A stretch of 64,000 nt of DNA from Apricaphanius iberus (taxonomy: Eukaryota > Chordata > Actinopteri > Cyprinodontiformes > Aphaniidae), in assembly GCA_028564705.1 (NCBI GenBank), contig JAPXFQ010002701.1, positions 1 to 64,000 of the forward strand, given 5' to 3'. The notes beneath the pieces were generated by a model. That model ran no database searches. It was not told the DNA's origin and worked only from the letters and a program-made list of their open reading frames with translations. Position numbers and translations under genes: made by a program. This document shows positions 31,828 to 41,934 of the stretch, piece by piece. Position 1 is the stretch's first letter. Each line of letters begins with the position of its first letter.

Positions 31828-32687
31828 TATGTCTTGAGTTTTGTCTAGTTTGGATGCAGAAAAATCAATACACACATAAACTGGTGAGACCACGGCACGG
31901 GACAGGCAGTCGGCGATAGTGATGTATCGTTTGTGAACTTCTGCATTCATCAGACCTGAGGCGGGATCCACTCTGGACTGTATATATAACTGGACAAACC
32001 CTCGTTGACGTCACCCACAGGTTTCTGAAGAGATGGTTCCCACCGCCGCCATCTTGTCCGCGTCACTCGCCTCGTGGAGCTGAGAGTGGCGCTGTGAGGC
32101 TGGAGGCGGAGGGTTGACGCTCCGAGCCGACGTAGCTACAAGCTAGTCAGAAGCTAGTCGGAGCTAACTGAAGCTAACGTAGCTGCAGCTGGTTTCAGCC
32201 AGAAGACCGCGGTTAAAGAGACTTTTACCCTGTTTTTCAACAACGATCACTTTAGACCCAGAAACATCTTGAGTAGAGAAAACATACCCATATAATAAGA
32301 CCCAAATGGGTCGGGTCAATACTGCTTAATATGGTTTTATTTCCATTACCATCGGTGGAGGACATAGACGGCTTATCTTAACAACACATCCAGCAAAAAG
32401 CGTCAAAAAGTCATCATGAAAATTCAGATCCTCTAAAAAAATAAAAGGCTTTTGACTCACCTCACATCTCATCCATTAGTTTATGCCTCCAGCTGTGTTC
32501 CTCACACCAGTACTGATCTAACCAGCGATCATCCAGTCTGTCTAGAGTCCAACTCTTTAGTCTTCAAGCCTGATCTAGCCGTCTCCCCATTCGGATGCTG
32601 CGTTTTATCGGTCCTGCCTCCCCCCAAAAGCATAAACTTCTTGGATGGTCTGTTACTGTAATCAACACCACAGCAAACCATCTTTGC

Positions 32688-32836
32688 CACCATAAGCTAC
32701 AGTTAGCTACCATTAGCTACCAATAGCCACCATAAGCTACAGTTAGCTACCATTAGCCACCATTAGTTACAGTTACCCACCATTAGCTACCAATAGCCAC
32801 CATAAGCTACAGTTAGCCACAATTAGCCACCATTGT
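32688..32836. repeat. Minisatellite, copy 2, shorter
   Basis: The same units as in copy 1 but about 100 bp shorter; it ends where the hAT element begins. Confidence 0.8.
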
Positions 32837-34579
32837 TAACCAGGGGCGGCTGGCCCATGATGGGCGATAGTGCATCGCCCTCCTTGAGTCACGCGAAAAA
32901 AGGGAGGAGAAAGACAGTTTTATTTTGCCGGTCCAAGTCTGCATATTACTGTCCAATCAACAGCCTGAATGTCACTTTCCAACCTAAAACCCCGCCCCCT
33001 TGGGGCGATCTCAGTCAGATTGAAAATCGCCCCAGGCGCTCCCATAGAGTTACATTGTGAGATTTTTTTTTTTCAAATTTTGGACCCTACTGTGCATTTT
33101 AATGGACACCGGGAGGGCTCGCCCCAACGTGATTTCGTAATACTCAGTGATGCGTGCTCGGAGACGTACAGCACGTACTGTACAGTACGCACACGGGTAG
33201 AAAGACCGCCAGACCGACATCTACACCATGGCTAGCATCTCGAAATCCATCGTGTCATTGAGGGATTTACCGTTCAGTCGTCGAAGCAATGTGGATAAAT
33301 TGGCTTTAAAAGAATTAGGACCACCCAGACCAAATTTAAATATAAAGCAGGTATCCAAAAAAGCGGGGAAAACATACTGCCGCGGATTTTCCCGGAGCTG
33401 GTATGAGCGGAAAACATGGATAGCGGGATGTGAAGTGGCTAACGCTCTGTTCTGCTACCCCTGTGTCCTAATTCACCCTGATGCCAACACGGACACCGCT
33501 TGGACAAAGACAGGTGTCACTGATATGCACCATCTCTCTGAGAAGGCCAGGAAACACCAAGCATCGAAGATGCATATGGACAGCTGCTTAAAACTGGCGG
33601 CTTTTGGGAGAGTCAACATCTCAACGCAGCTGGATGAGAGCTACAGAATAGCTGTGCGCCGTCACAATGATGAGGTGAGCAAGAACCGGCATATACTCGG
33701 CCGCCTTATTGACTGCGTGAAATTCTGTGGCGTGTTTGAGTTAGCGTTACGAGGCAAGGATGAACGGGAGGGGTCTGGCAGCAACCCCGGGATTTTCCGA
33801 GGACTGGTCGACTTAGTGGCGTCCCTCGACGAGGTGTTCGAGGAGCACCTAAAAACGGCCAAGGTCTTAAGAAAGAGCTGCTGGACTGCATGGCATCTGT
33901 AATCAGGGAACGGATTGTGGAGGAGGTTAAGTCAGCTAGATCTGCGGCAATCCAAGCAGATGAAACAACTGACGTCTCTACACAAACTCAGCTGGTGCTT
34001 GTGTTGAGATACATCGACGGGAAACATGCTGTGCAGGAACGGTTCTTTGAATTTGTCCCCATCTTGTCCGCAACAGCCGGCTCCATAGCCGATGCCGTTT
34101 TTGGAGAGACTGAACAGCGTTTTCACAGAGGAAGAGAAAAGTAAAGTCATAGCGCAAGCTTACGACGGTGCTAGTGTGATGAGAGGTGAGAGGGCGGGTG
34201 TGCAGCAAAAGGTACGCGAAGAATACAAAAATGCCCATTATTTGCATTGTTATGCACACCAGCTAAATTTAATCATGCAACAAGCCACCTCTCACATCCC
34301 AGCAGTGAGAGTTTTTTTTTCTGACTTGGGTGGGATTTCCAGTTTTTTTTTACCCGGTCACCCAAACGCACGGCCTTTCTCGACCAGATTGCTGCACGAA
34401 GGCTACCGAGAGCATCATCCACAAGATGGAACTTCAACAGCAGGATCGTGAGCACCATCTATGAGAACCTAGGCGACCTCATAGTGTGTTTTGAGACCAT
34501 CAGGGCAGACAGCTCATTTGACAACACCACAGTGAGGGAGGCATCTGGCTTCCTGAGGATGCTGCAGGACGAAGATTTC

Positions 34580-34880
34580 TGTTCTGGAGGCGAGGCGCAG
34601 GCTTGGGAGCCTGGAGGCGAGGCGCAGGCGTGGGAGCCTGGCGGCGAGGAGCCGGCGTGGGAGCCTGGCGGCGAGGAGCCGGTGTGGGAGCCTGGCGGCG
34701 TGGGAGCCTGGCGGCGAGGAGCCGGCGTGGGAGCCTGGCGGCGAGGCGCAGGCGTGGGAGCCTGGCGGCGAGGAGCCGGCGAGGGAGCCTGGCGCGGCGT
34801 GGAGCCGGCCCGTGGGAGCAGGCGGCGAAGGCGCAGGCGTGGGAGCCTGGCGGCGAGGAGCCGGCGTGGGAGCCTGGCAG
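34580..34880 (-). repeat. Inverted piece of the gag-like minisatellite inside the transposase
   Basis: The 27-base unit (GGCGAGGAGCCGGCGTGGGA with GCCTGGC) is the reverse complement of the array at 37410-37990. Transposase coding sequence resumes at once afterwards (LFHLIMPHVDMMYQQLQKKN). The borders fall inside an exon. Confidence 0.85.
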
Positions 34881-36036
34881 CTTTTTCATCTTATCATGCC
34901 TCACGTTGACATGATGTACCAACAGCTGCAGAAGAAGAACATTGACATGGTCTTCATCAAACGTGCCCTGGAGAACTTCACCTGCAGCATTCAGGCCATC
35001 AGGTAAGATAATACAATACTGTATTTATAATAATAATTATGCACATCATGTTCATTACTATATGTCTCTATGTTGTGATAATAGTAATATAGAGGAACTC
35101 AAAAGTAATTAACTAATTTAGTCACTTGCATTTTCTGTTTCATTTATTATTTTTTAAACTTCTTTTGCAGTTTAATCACTTTATTTTTGCATACATTATT
35201 TAAGCTCATCCAGAAATAGTGATATTTTTTTCAACCATTTCCAGAGAGTAGATGCAAAAAAACTATTTCTATTACTTACTATGACTGATCTTTTTTAAAG
35301 ACGGGAATTGTTGATAATGACATACTGTTTCATTCATATTCTAACATTTTTGATCTGTCTCCCTTCAGGGACCAGAGCTCTTCTCAACAGCAGCAGCATC
35401 AAGAAACACCAGGGACCTCAGGATCAAGCAGAGGCTGTCTAAAGAGGTATCTGCATCCACTACTGTCCAATGATGTAGGCATACTCAAATACTGGAACCA
35501 AGTGATAGAAAATCACAACCTCCATTTTTGCTGTTAGATATAATAATGGATGGTAGCTGATTTTCTTTCTCACTCATTATCTATTATACTCATAAATACT
35601 ACATCTATACTATGGAGGACCAGGATAGTCATCGAAAAAGCAATACAGCATTGTGATTAGTAATTAATTGTGAAATAAAAATATAGATTGTGAAATATAA
35701 TTTAAAATTCAATAATGTAATTGCAAATTTTGAATTGAAATATTAAAGAGGAATTAAACATTGTGTTTATTCATTGAATCTGCTATTTGAAAATGTTTTT
35801 CAAATCCTGTTTCTAAAAGGAGAATTAAATAACACAATTCATAAATTTGATTTATAAATGCCTTTCCATTTTATAAATTAAACAAAAAATTCTACATCAA
35901 TTTTCTCCCCCCCCTCTCACATTTGCAAATCTTTTCTCCAATTTTATTTCCTAAATGGTTTACCCCCTCCATTTAGCAATTGCGTGACCCTCCTGGTGCC
36001 TGAGTACATTGAAATCCAAGTAAAACCAATCACAGC

Positions 36037-36303
36037 TGTCATGCCTCACTCCCCACTCACACTCCTTTATTATTTGCACCTGTGTTATCCTGAACCTCCA
36101 GGGCTCTGCCCCTGATTAATCATTGTTTCCACCTGTTCCTCCTTGGTTCTCCCCTCATTTAAGATCCAGCGAGGCCTTCTATCCTCGCTGGATCATTGAT
36201 TGTGTCATGCCTTTTGTTGCTGCACCACATTAAACCACCTCACCTGAGTTCTGCTTCTGCGTCTGGGTCCTTCGTCTCCCACACTGCAGCACAATCCCTG
36301 ACA
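36037..36303 (+). repeat. 5' LTR
   Basis: A TATA-like ATTTAAG at about 36160 lies some 27 bases before GCTGGATCATT (36187), the inferred start of R. ATTAAA at 36229 is a likely poly(A) signal. This gives U3 36037-36186 and R from 36187. Confidence 0.85.
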
Positions 36304-36304
36304 G

Positions 36305-36315
36305 AATGATCCAGC
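36305..36315 (+). promoter_or_regulatory. Self-primer binding site
   Basis: AATGATCCAGC is the exact reverse complement of GCTGGATCATT at 36187-36197. One base separates it from the LTR. It overlaps the first in-frame ATG of the gag-like frame (36306). Confidence 0.75.
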
Positions 36316-38627
36316 CCAGAAGGATGGACCCAGCAGAAGCCTCCGACCCCGACATCTTGGAGTCCCTCTGGTGTAGGCTGGAGAAGGTCTCTGGCTTCGC
36401 CAGCCCGTCCGCTCGCCTCACCGCGCTGGAGGACTACATCTTAGACCTCCTTCCTCGGTTCCGCTCCAGCCTCAACCCGCTCGATGCGGAGGAGTTGGAG
36501 GAGGCAGCCGACGACGCCTTCCTTGCTGCGGAGGAGGAGCTGCCTCCTGCAGGGACACAGCCCGCCTCTACCAACGTCGGCTCGGTCTCCTGGTTCCATG
36601 CGCCTCCGATCCTCTCACCGGCTGTCTTCGCCCCTTTCCCGACCGCTTCACCGAGGGCTCCGGTCAATCGCCCAGCTGCTGCTCCCACACCACCGTCTTC
36701 GGCTGCGGCAGGACGGGGTCCCCTCTACGTTAGCGAGGATGAACTGTTCGAGTTTTTTCATGGGGACAGACTCGAGTACCTCTGCTCCAGAGGGGATCCA
36801 GCTCCTCGCCGCGGTCAGCGACGCAGACGCCGGAAGGTTGCGCCGGAGTCTCCGCCCTCGGACGGTTCGGACTGGGAGGACGCGGAGGAGCAGTATCTGG
36901 AGCAGCAGACCTCGCTCGTCGGCTCTCGGCTTGCCTACTGCGCTCCGGGAACAGGCCCACGTAGGCATGAGCCTCCATGCCAGCCACGCAGCCGAGGGCA
37001 TGAGGCACCTCCACCATCTCGCCGCAGACGGCGGCGCCGACGGGAAGTAGTTGCTTCCGGGTCCCCGAAGTTGGCGTCTGCATCGCACTGCTCGGCCCCG
37101 AAGTTGGCGTCTGCATCGCACTGCTCGGCCCCGAAGTTGGCGTCTGCATCGCCCTATTCCTCCTTCTCCCTTCTTCAGTCTCTGTTCCCAGAGCCCACAG
37201 AGCACCTGCAGTCTCGGCTCCCAGAGCTGCCGGATATGCCGCTGCCGCCTCCTGAGCTGCCGGATATGCCGCTGCCGCCTCCTGAGCTGCCGGATATGCC
37301 GCTGCCGCCTCCTGAGCTGCCGGATATGCCGCTGCCGCCTCCTGAGCTGCCGGTTATGCCGCTGCCGCCTCCTGGGCTGCTGCTGCATCGCCTGCCGGCT
37401 CTTCGCCTGCCGGCTCCCACGCCGGCTCTTCGCCGCCTGGCTCCCACTCCGGCTCTTCGCCGCCTGGCTCCCACTCCGGCTCCTCGCCGCCAGGCTCCCA
37501 AGCCGGCTCCTCGCCGCCAGGCTCCCAGGCCGGCTCCTCGCCGCCAGGCTCCCAGGCCGGCTCCTCGCCGCCAGGCTCCCACGCCGCTCCTCGCCGCCAG
37601 GCTCCCACGCCGGCTCCTCGCCGCCAGGCTCCCACGCCGGCTCCTCGCCGCCAGGCTCCCACGCCTGCGCCTCGCCGCCAGGCTCCCACGCCGGCTCCTC
37701 GCCGCCAGGCTCCCACGCCGGCCCCACGCCGGCTCCTCTGGCCGCCAGGCTCCCACGCCGCCGAGCTCCCACGCCGGCTCCTCGCCGCCAGGCTCCCACG
37801 CCGGCTCCTCGCCGCCAGGCTCCCACGCCGGCTCCTCGCCGCCAGGCTCCACTCGCCGCCAGGCTCCCACGCCGGCTCCTCGCCTCCAGGCTCCCACGCC
37901 GGCTCCTCGCCTCCAGGCTCCCAAGCCTGCGCCTCGCCTCCAGGCTCCCAAGCCTGCGCCTCGCCTCCAGGCTCCCAAGCCTGCGCCTCGCCTCCGGGTC
38001 CCCAGGAAAGGACCGCCGGGCCGTGCGCCCGCCTCCCGTCCCGTCAAGGGACGTCCGTCCAGCCCCCAGCTGGACCTCCCGGTCCCCAGGAGAGGACCGC
38101 CGGGCCGTGCGCCCGCCTCCCGTCCCGTCAAGGGACGTCCGTCCAGCCCCCAGCTGGACCTCCCGGTCCCCAGGAGAGGACTGCCGGGCCGTCCGCCCGT
38201 CTCACGTCCCGCCAGGGGACGTCCGCCCGTCTCTCGTCCCGCCAGGGGACGTCCGCCCGTCTCACGTCCCGCCAGGGGACGTCCGCCCGTCTCACGTCCC
38301 GCCAGGGGACGTCCGCCAGTCTCACGTCCCGCCAGGGGACGTCCACCAGTCTCACGTCCGGCCAGGGGACGTCCGGCCAGAGGAAGGCATTCGGGCCGTC
38401 CGCCCGACTCACGTCCGGCCAGAGGAAGGCATTCGGGCCGTCCGCCCGACTCACGTCCGGCCAGAGGAAGGCATTCGGGCCGTCCGCCCGACTCACGTCC
38501 CGCCAGGGGACGTCCGCCAGCCTGTCGTCCGACCAGAGGACGACATTCCGGTCGCCCGCCTGACCTTCAGGGGCGTCAACACAGACACTCGGGCCCTCCT
38601 GCCGTGTGCCCCCTCCACCCACCCTGA
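36306..38627 (+). CDS. Gag-like protein with large Pro/Arg-rich repeat region
   Basis: 773 codons from ATG 36306; a second ATG (36324, MDPAEASDPD) may be the true start because the first overlaps the primer site. Residues 1-250 are mixed: an acidic helical start (LEDYILDLLPRF, EELEEAADDAF) like sushi Gag N-termini, then Arg-rich runs. From about 300 it is built of repeats: PELPDMPLPP (30-base unit), PAPRRQAPT (27-base unit), PVSRPARGRP (30-base unit) and a longer HSGRPPDSRPARG unit. Unit-length slips move the 27-base array between frames, yet the frame stays open. No zinc knuckle CCHC is seen. It would be a capsid or RNA-binding protein if made. Gene finders often call such frames proline-rich proteins. 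Confidence 0.65.
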   Translation: MIQPRRMDPAEASDPDILESLWCRLEKVSGFASPSARLTALEDYILDLLPRFRSSLNPLDAEELEEAADDAFLAAEEELPPAGTQPASTNVGSVSWFHAPPILSPAVFAPFPTASPRAPVNRPAAAPTPPSSAAAGRGPLYVSEDELFEFFHGDRLEYLCSRGDPAPRRGQRRRRRKVAPESPPSDGSDWEDAEEQYLEQQTSLVGSRLAYCAPGTGPRRHEPPCQPRSRGHEAPPPSRRRRRRRREVVASGSPKLASASHCSAPKLASASHCSAPKLASASPYSSFSLLQSLFPEPTEHLQSRLPELPDMPLPPPELPDMPLPPPELPDMPLPPPELPDMPLPPPELPVMPLPPPGLLLHRLPALRLPAPTPALRRLAPTPALRRLAPTPAPRRQAPKPAPRRQAPRPAPRRQAPRPAPRRQAPTPLLAARLPRRLLAARLPRRLLAARLPRLRLAARLPRRLLAARLPRRPHAGSSGRQAPTPPSSHAGSSPPGSHAGSSPPGSHAGSSPPGSTRRQAPTPAPRLQAPTPAPRLQAPKPAPRLQAPKPAPRLQAPKPAPRLRVPRKGPPGRAPASRPVKGRPSSPQLDLPVPRRGPPGRAPASRPVKGRPSSPQLDLPVPRRGLPGRPPVSRPARGRPPVSRPARGRPPVSRPARGRPPVSRPARGRPPVSRPARGRPPVSRPARGRPARGRHSGRPPDSRPARGRHSGRPPDSRPARGRHSGRPPDSRPARGRPPACRPTRGRHSGRPPDLQGRQHRHSGPPAVCPLHPP
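37215..38510 (+). repeat. Coding minisatellites of the LTR element
   Basis: Four arrays in a row: GAGCTGCCGGATATGCCGCT units (30 bp, 37215-37370); GCTCCTCGCCGCCAGGCTCC units (27 bp, 37410-37990); GTCCGCCCGTCTCACGTCCC units (30 bp, about 38180-38360); and GGAAGGCATTCGGGCCGTCC units (42 bp, 38380-38500). Confidence 0.9.
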
Positions 38628-38700
38628 AAGGGTGCTAATCCTTTTGGGGTTTTTTTTTTTCTATATGGCGTCTGGGATCCGCCTTTAAAGGGGGGGGTCC

Positions 38701-38967
38701 TGTCATGCCTCACTCCCCACTCACACTCCTTTATTATTTGCACCTGTGTTATCCTGAACCTCCAGGGCTCTGCCCCTGATTAATCATTGTTTCCACCTGT
38801 TCCTCCTTGGTTCTCCCCTCATTTAAGATCCAGCGAGGCCTTCTATCCTCGCTGGATCATTGATTGTGTCATGCCTTTTGTTGCTGCACCACATTAAACC
38901 ACCTCACCTGAGTTCTGCTTCTGCGTCTGGGTCCTTCGTCTCCCACACTGCAGCACGATCCCTGACA
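38701..38967 (+). repeat. 3' LTR
   Basis: Identical to the 5' LTR except for GCACGATCC in place of GCACAATCC near the end. The near identity indicates a recent insertion. Confidence 0.9.
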
Positions 38968-40182
38968 CTCTCATTGGTTAGACAGCCATATTTACATCAC
39001 AACGTGACAGGGACCTTGGTGAGCTGTGCACCTGCCAAAATGCATACTTTGTAACTTTGAGCCTGTAGATAGAGGAGTAGATCCTGGCCACATTGCCAAC
39101 ACCAGTAAAATATTGTCTTTACAATTGTGTGTTACTGATAATGTTTTTATAATTCTAACAGATCTGTGACACAATCCTGGGCCATGCCAGGTACAGGTTT
39201 TCGTTCACCAGCCACCTTGTGAGTGCTGTGCTGCTAGAGGGAGCGTTGTTTGACCAGCATCGGCAAACATTCCCTGAAGAGGCTCTGAACACCACCGTGA
39301 GGGCGTACCCCATGTTACACAAGGAAAAGCTCAGGACTGAACTTTCTCTCATCTATGAGAATCCAGACTTCAGGGGCTGCTGTGGTGCACTGGCTCTGTA
39401 CCAGGTCCTTCAGAGCTACAACCTTCGGGAGACCTTCTCTGAGACTGTGCTGCTGTTGAACATCCTCATAACCACTCCAATGACAACAGCTGAAGCTGAG
39501 AGGTGTTTCTCCACCTTAAAGAGAATCAAAACGTTCCTGAGAAATACGATGGGACAGGAACGTCTGAATGCATTGGCAATGCTTTCAATGGAGAGGGAGC
39601 TTGTCAGGAGCATGCCTGATTTTAATGAGAGGGTTATTGATCACTTTGCCTGCTTAAAAGAGAGGCGAGCAAAATTTCAATACAAATGAGTGTGTTATTA
39701 AATGGTGTGTTTATATTATATGTTGTATTCTCCAAATGTTGAATTGTAAATAGTTGTATTGATTTGTATATTGGCAGCCACATTTATTCTGAATATGTTC
39801 TGGAAAGATTACATTAATTACAGTTTTGATGTATGAAATAAAATGTCTGTAATTGTAAAACAGTTTTTTTTTTTTTATTCTTTTACTCTTAGAGTGCAAC
39901 CTAGTTGATGACAGTGTGTCTCTTGATGGCCACGATGAAAGTGTTTCAGTGTATTTGAGACCATTGCTACAAACTTGATATAGCTATTCAAAATACGGTA
40001 CAGTTTGTTTGTACAATTCATACCTGATGTTGCCATCTAGGAACAAGGAAACCAAATCAAACAATGCAATGCTATAAAGTTAGCTATCTGAACTTCATCA
40101 TTATTTTATCCATTGAAGGGGTCATCTTAGCCATCATCGGAACAGTTGCCCCTCCAGAGATATTGGTCAGGAGCCGCCACTG

Positions 40183-41930
40183 CAAATGACCAAAGCACAC
40201 AAACACTCACACCCAAGGAAGACTTAGAAAAATTTACAATTTACAGTCTCGTTTTTTAATTATGCAAGTTTAAATCAAAAAATTGTTCTGAACTATAATA
40301 AAATAGTAGGGGTGTGAGGAAAAATCGATTCACGTCTGAATCTCGATTCCTATTTAACAAGATTCAGAATCGATCCGAAATATTAGTCACATGTAAAGTC
40401 ATAGAGTTCTTGCCCTAAACAGTCTTTAAAACCTTCTTCTCAATCTTACCTAAGCACTCTTAACCACTAGCACTACCACTCGTGATGATGGATAAATGTT
40501 GACAGCCGTGGCGACCCCTGGAGGGGAAAAAAGCCCAAACAGAAAGATTAGAGGCAAACGCCTCTAAAAAAAAAAAAAAATACTGACAACCTCCCCGTCG
40601 GGGAATCGAACCCCGGTCTCCCGCGTGACAGGCGGGGATACTCACCACTATACTAACGAGGAGTGACCTGGTGAAACCACATCATGAGAGAATTTTGACC
40701 GTGCAAGAGTTTTTGATTGCGTAAAAATAACTATTAATCAACTTCTAATGAAATTAGCTGCTAAGAGTAACAGGAATGAGTCACTTGGGGTTGTGAATTA
40801 TGATTATGATTAGTTGGAGAACCGCAGCCTTGTTTACTACGACGCCCAGAAGAGCGCAACAGCGCCACCTGCTGTTAAAATGAACTAAATGATTCGTTCA
40901 AGATTCGTTCAATTTAATGTTCGAGAGTAAATGATCCGAGTCGGTAAAAAGAGACGGTCTTCCCATCACTAGTCGGCGACCAAGTTGGATTTGCCAGCTA
41001 CATGCTGAATGTCTGTCGTAAATTCGGAGACAGCAGCTAGGTGGCGCTGTTGCCGTGGAGACCAGGGGTCAGAAACTTTTTTTTTTTTTTTTTTCGGTCA
41101 GGAGCCGCCACTGCTGCCTAAACCTAATTAGAGTTGCAACACTTAGTAGCAACAGCTGCTATTGAACAACTACAGTATCTGCTAATGAATGTAGGAAACA
41201 CTGGTGTGGAGGGCTTTTGGTCCACTGTCATGAGCAGAATTGCTTTAGTTCATCTACAGTGGATGCTTTCTGCATACAACCAGTGCTGCCACAATTACTT
41301 AGAAATAGTATTGTGATTACTGACTACTGATTACTCCTTCCAAAAGTAACTTAGTTTCTTCACTGATTACTTATTTCAAAAGTAACTAATTTAGATTAAA
41401 AGTTACAGTGTTAGTTACTTTCAGCAGCTGCCAATAACACTACCCACTGCCTCAATAGAAAAACAATACTCACTGCACTGGAAGTACATTTTAACAGTAA
41501 TGCCGTTTATACTTGCCTTTTCTTAACAGGAAGTCGACACCACCAACAGGCTGCGTCCTGAGCCTGTACTTGCTTGCTCACTGCATGTACTACTGGATAG
41601 TTCCAATAGGGGCCAGAGTACACAACTCAGAGTGGATAGAGTGCCAGATTTGTAGGGTAGAAACAAAGCAAACATGGCACCCATAGAGGAGCCAATCAGA
41701 TGTTACATTTTCAGATTACGAAAGAAGAAGACAGCAGCAGTGTCATAGAAGGTATGTAAGACTATATATTACTGCTATTGTTGCAGTACAGTAAATTTAG
41801 TAACAGTAAATTTAATTTGATTTCTGGTATGAAAAAAATTGTCATAGTAATAGTTGTCGTTACTGAAAAACTGGTAACATTTAGAGTAACTACTAGGTAA
41901 TGTGCTACTATGAGGGGCCATATGAGACAT
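40183..41930. other. Duplication remainder and unassigned flank
   Basis: Up to 40741 this is duplication copy 2, with a truncated copy of the TAGGGGTG MITE and tRNA-Asp. Beyond that come a hAT-like end at 41094-41112 (GGTCAGGAGCCGCCACTG, the same end as at 40165) and sequence without recognised genes. Confidence 0.5.
40591..40662 (-). tRNA. tRNA-Asp (GTC), copy 2
   Basis: Identical to the copy at 31595-31666, with the same flanks and a following T-run (minus strand, 40566-40580). It arose by the tandem duplication. Confidence 0.95.
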
Positions 41931-41934
41931 TATT

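Larger units (their letters stand above)
28801..31934. repeat. Tandem duplication, copy 1
   Basis: The segment from AACTTCTGCATTCATCAGAC recurs at 31937 nearly base for base. It carries the AGCTACCATTAGCCACC minisatellite, a hAT MITE (30248-31254) and tRNA-Asp. Copy 2 lacks about 200 bp after the minisatellite and most of the MITE, and is opened by a hAT insertion. Confidence 0.8.
36037..38967 (+). mobile_element. Non-autonomous LTR retrotransposon, Tf1/sushi (Ty3-gypsy) type
   Basis: Two direct LTRs (36037-36303 and 38701-38967, 267 bp each, TGTC...GACA) differ at one base (36297 versus 38957-38958 region, A/G). An internal region of 2.4 kb holds one gag-like frame and no protease, reverse transcriptase or integrase. 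A purine-rich tract (AAAGGGGGGGG, then TCC) precedes the 3' LTR. The 11 bases after the 5' LTR are complementary to the start of the inferred R region, the self-priming arrangement of Tf1/sushi elements. No target duplication is evident (CAGC before, CTCT after). It must be mobilised by enzymes from elsewhere. Confidence 0.85.
33228..39689 (+). pseudogene. hAT transposase (ZMYM1-like/TTF-finger type), broken
   Basis: Segments 33228 to 35002, 35369-35446 and 39162-39689, with GT-AG introns between. The N-terminal part shows WYERKTWIAGCEVANALFCY, the TTF-type zinc finger of hAT proteins; the middle has IQADETTDVSTQTQLVLVLR (DDE core start) and YDGASVMRGERAGVQQ; the end has MTTAEAERCFSTLKRIKTFL, the hAT dimerisation domain. 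Frames break near 33865 and 34100 and at the T-run near 34345. At about 34580-34880 a GC-rich minisatellite replaces coding sequence. The last intron holds the LTR retroelement. DNA cut-and-paste activity is therefore lost unless the homopolymer breaks are sequencing errors, and even then the insert remains. Confidence 0.8.
32841..40182 (+). mobile_element. hAT element with transposase gene, carrying an LTR insertion
   Basis: Left end CAGGGGCGGCTGGCC; right end GGTCAGGAGCCGCCACTG. After the right end comes CAAATGAC, which in duplication copy 1 is at 30122-30129. The matching octamer on the left is missing because about 200 bp of flank is absent there. It encodes the hAT transposase below. Without the LTR insertion the element would be about 4.4 kb. 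Confidence 0.8.
31937..40741. repeat. Tandem duplication, copy 2, split by a hAT element
   Basis: 31937-32836 corresponds to 28801 to about 29945. 40183-40741 corresponds to 30122-30322 joined to 31381-31738. Between the two halves lies the 7.3-kb hAT element. Confidence 0.8.

Noticed and set aside
28801..31934. LTRs of a large element, since long direct repeats flank other sequence
   Set aside because: The copies are adjacent, contain a tRNA gene and older MITEs, and lack LTR signals; tandem duplication explains them better.
36648..38622. Long minus-strand and alternate-frame ORFs (up to 545 codons) across the LTR element
   Set aside because: They are shadows of the GC-rich repeat arrays. 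The frame chosen starts just after the primer site with the sushi-like MDPAE start.
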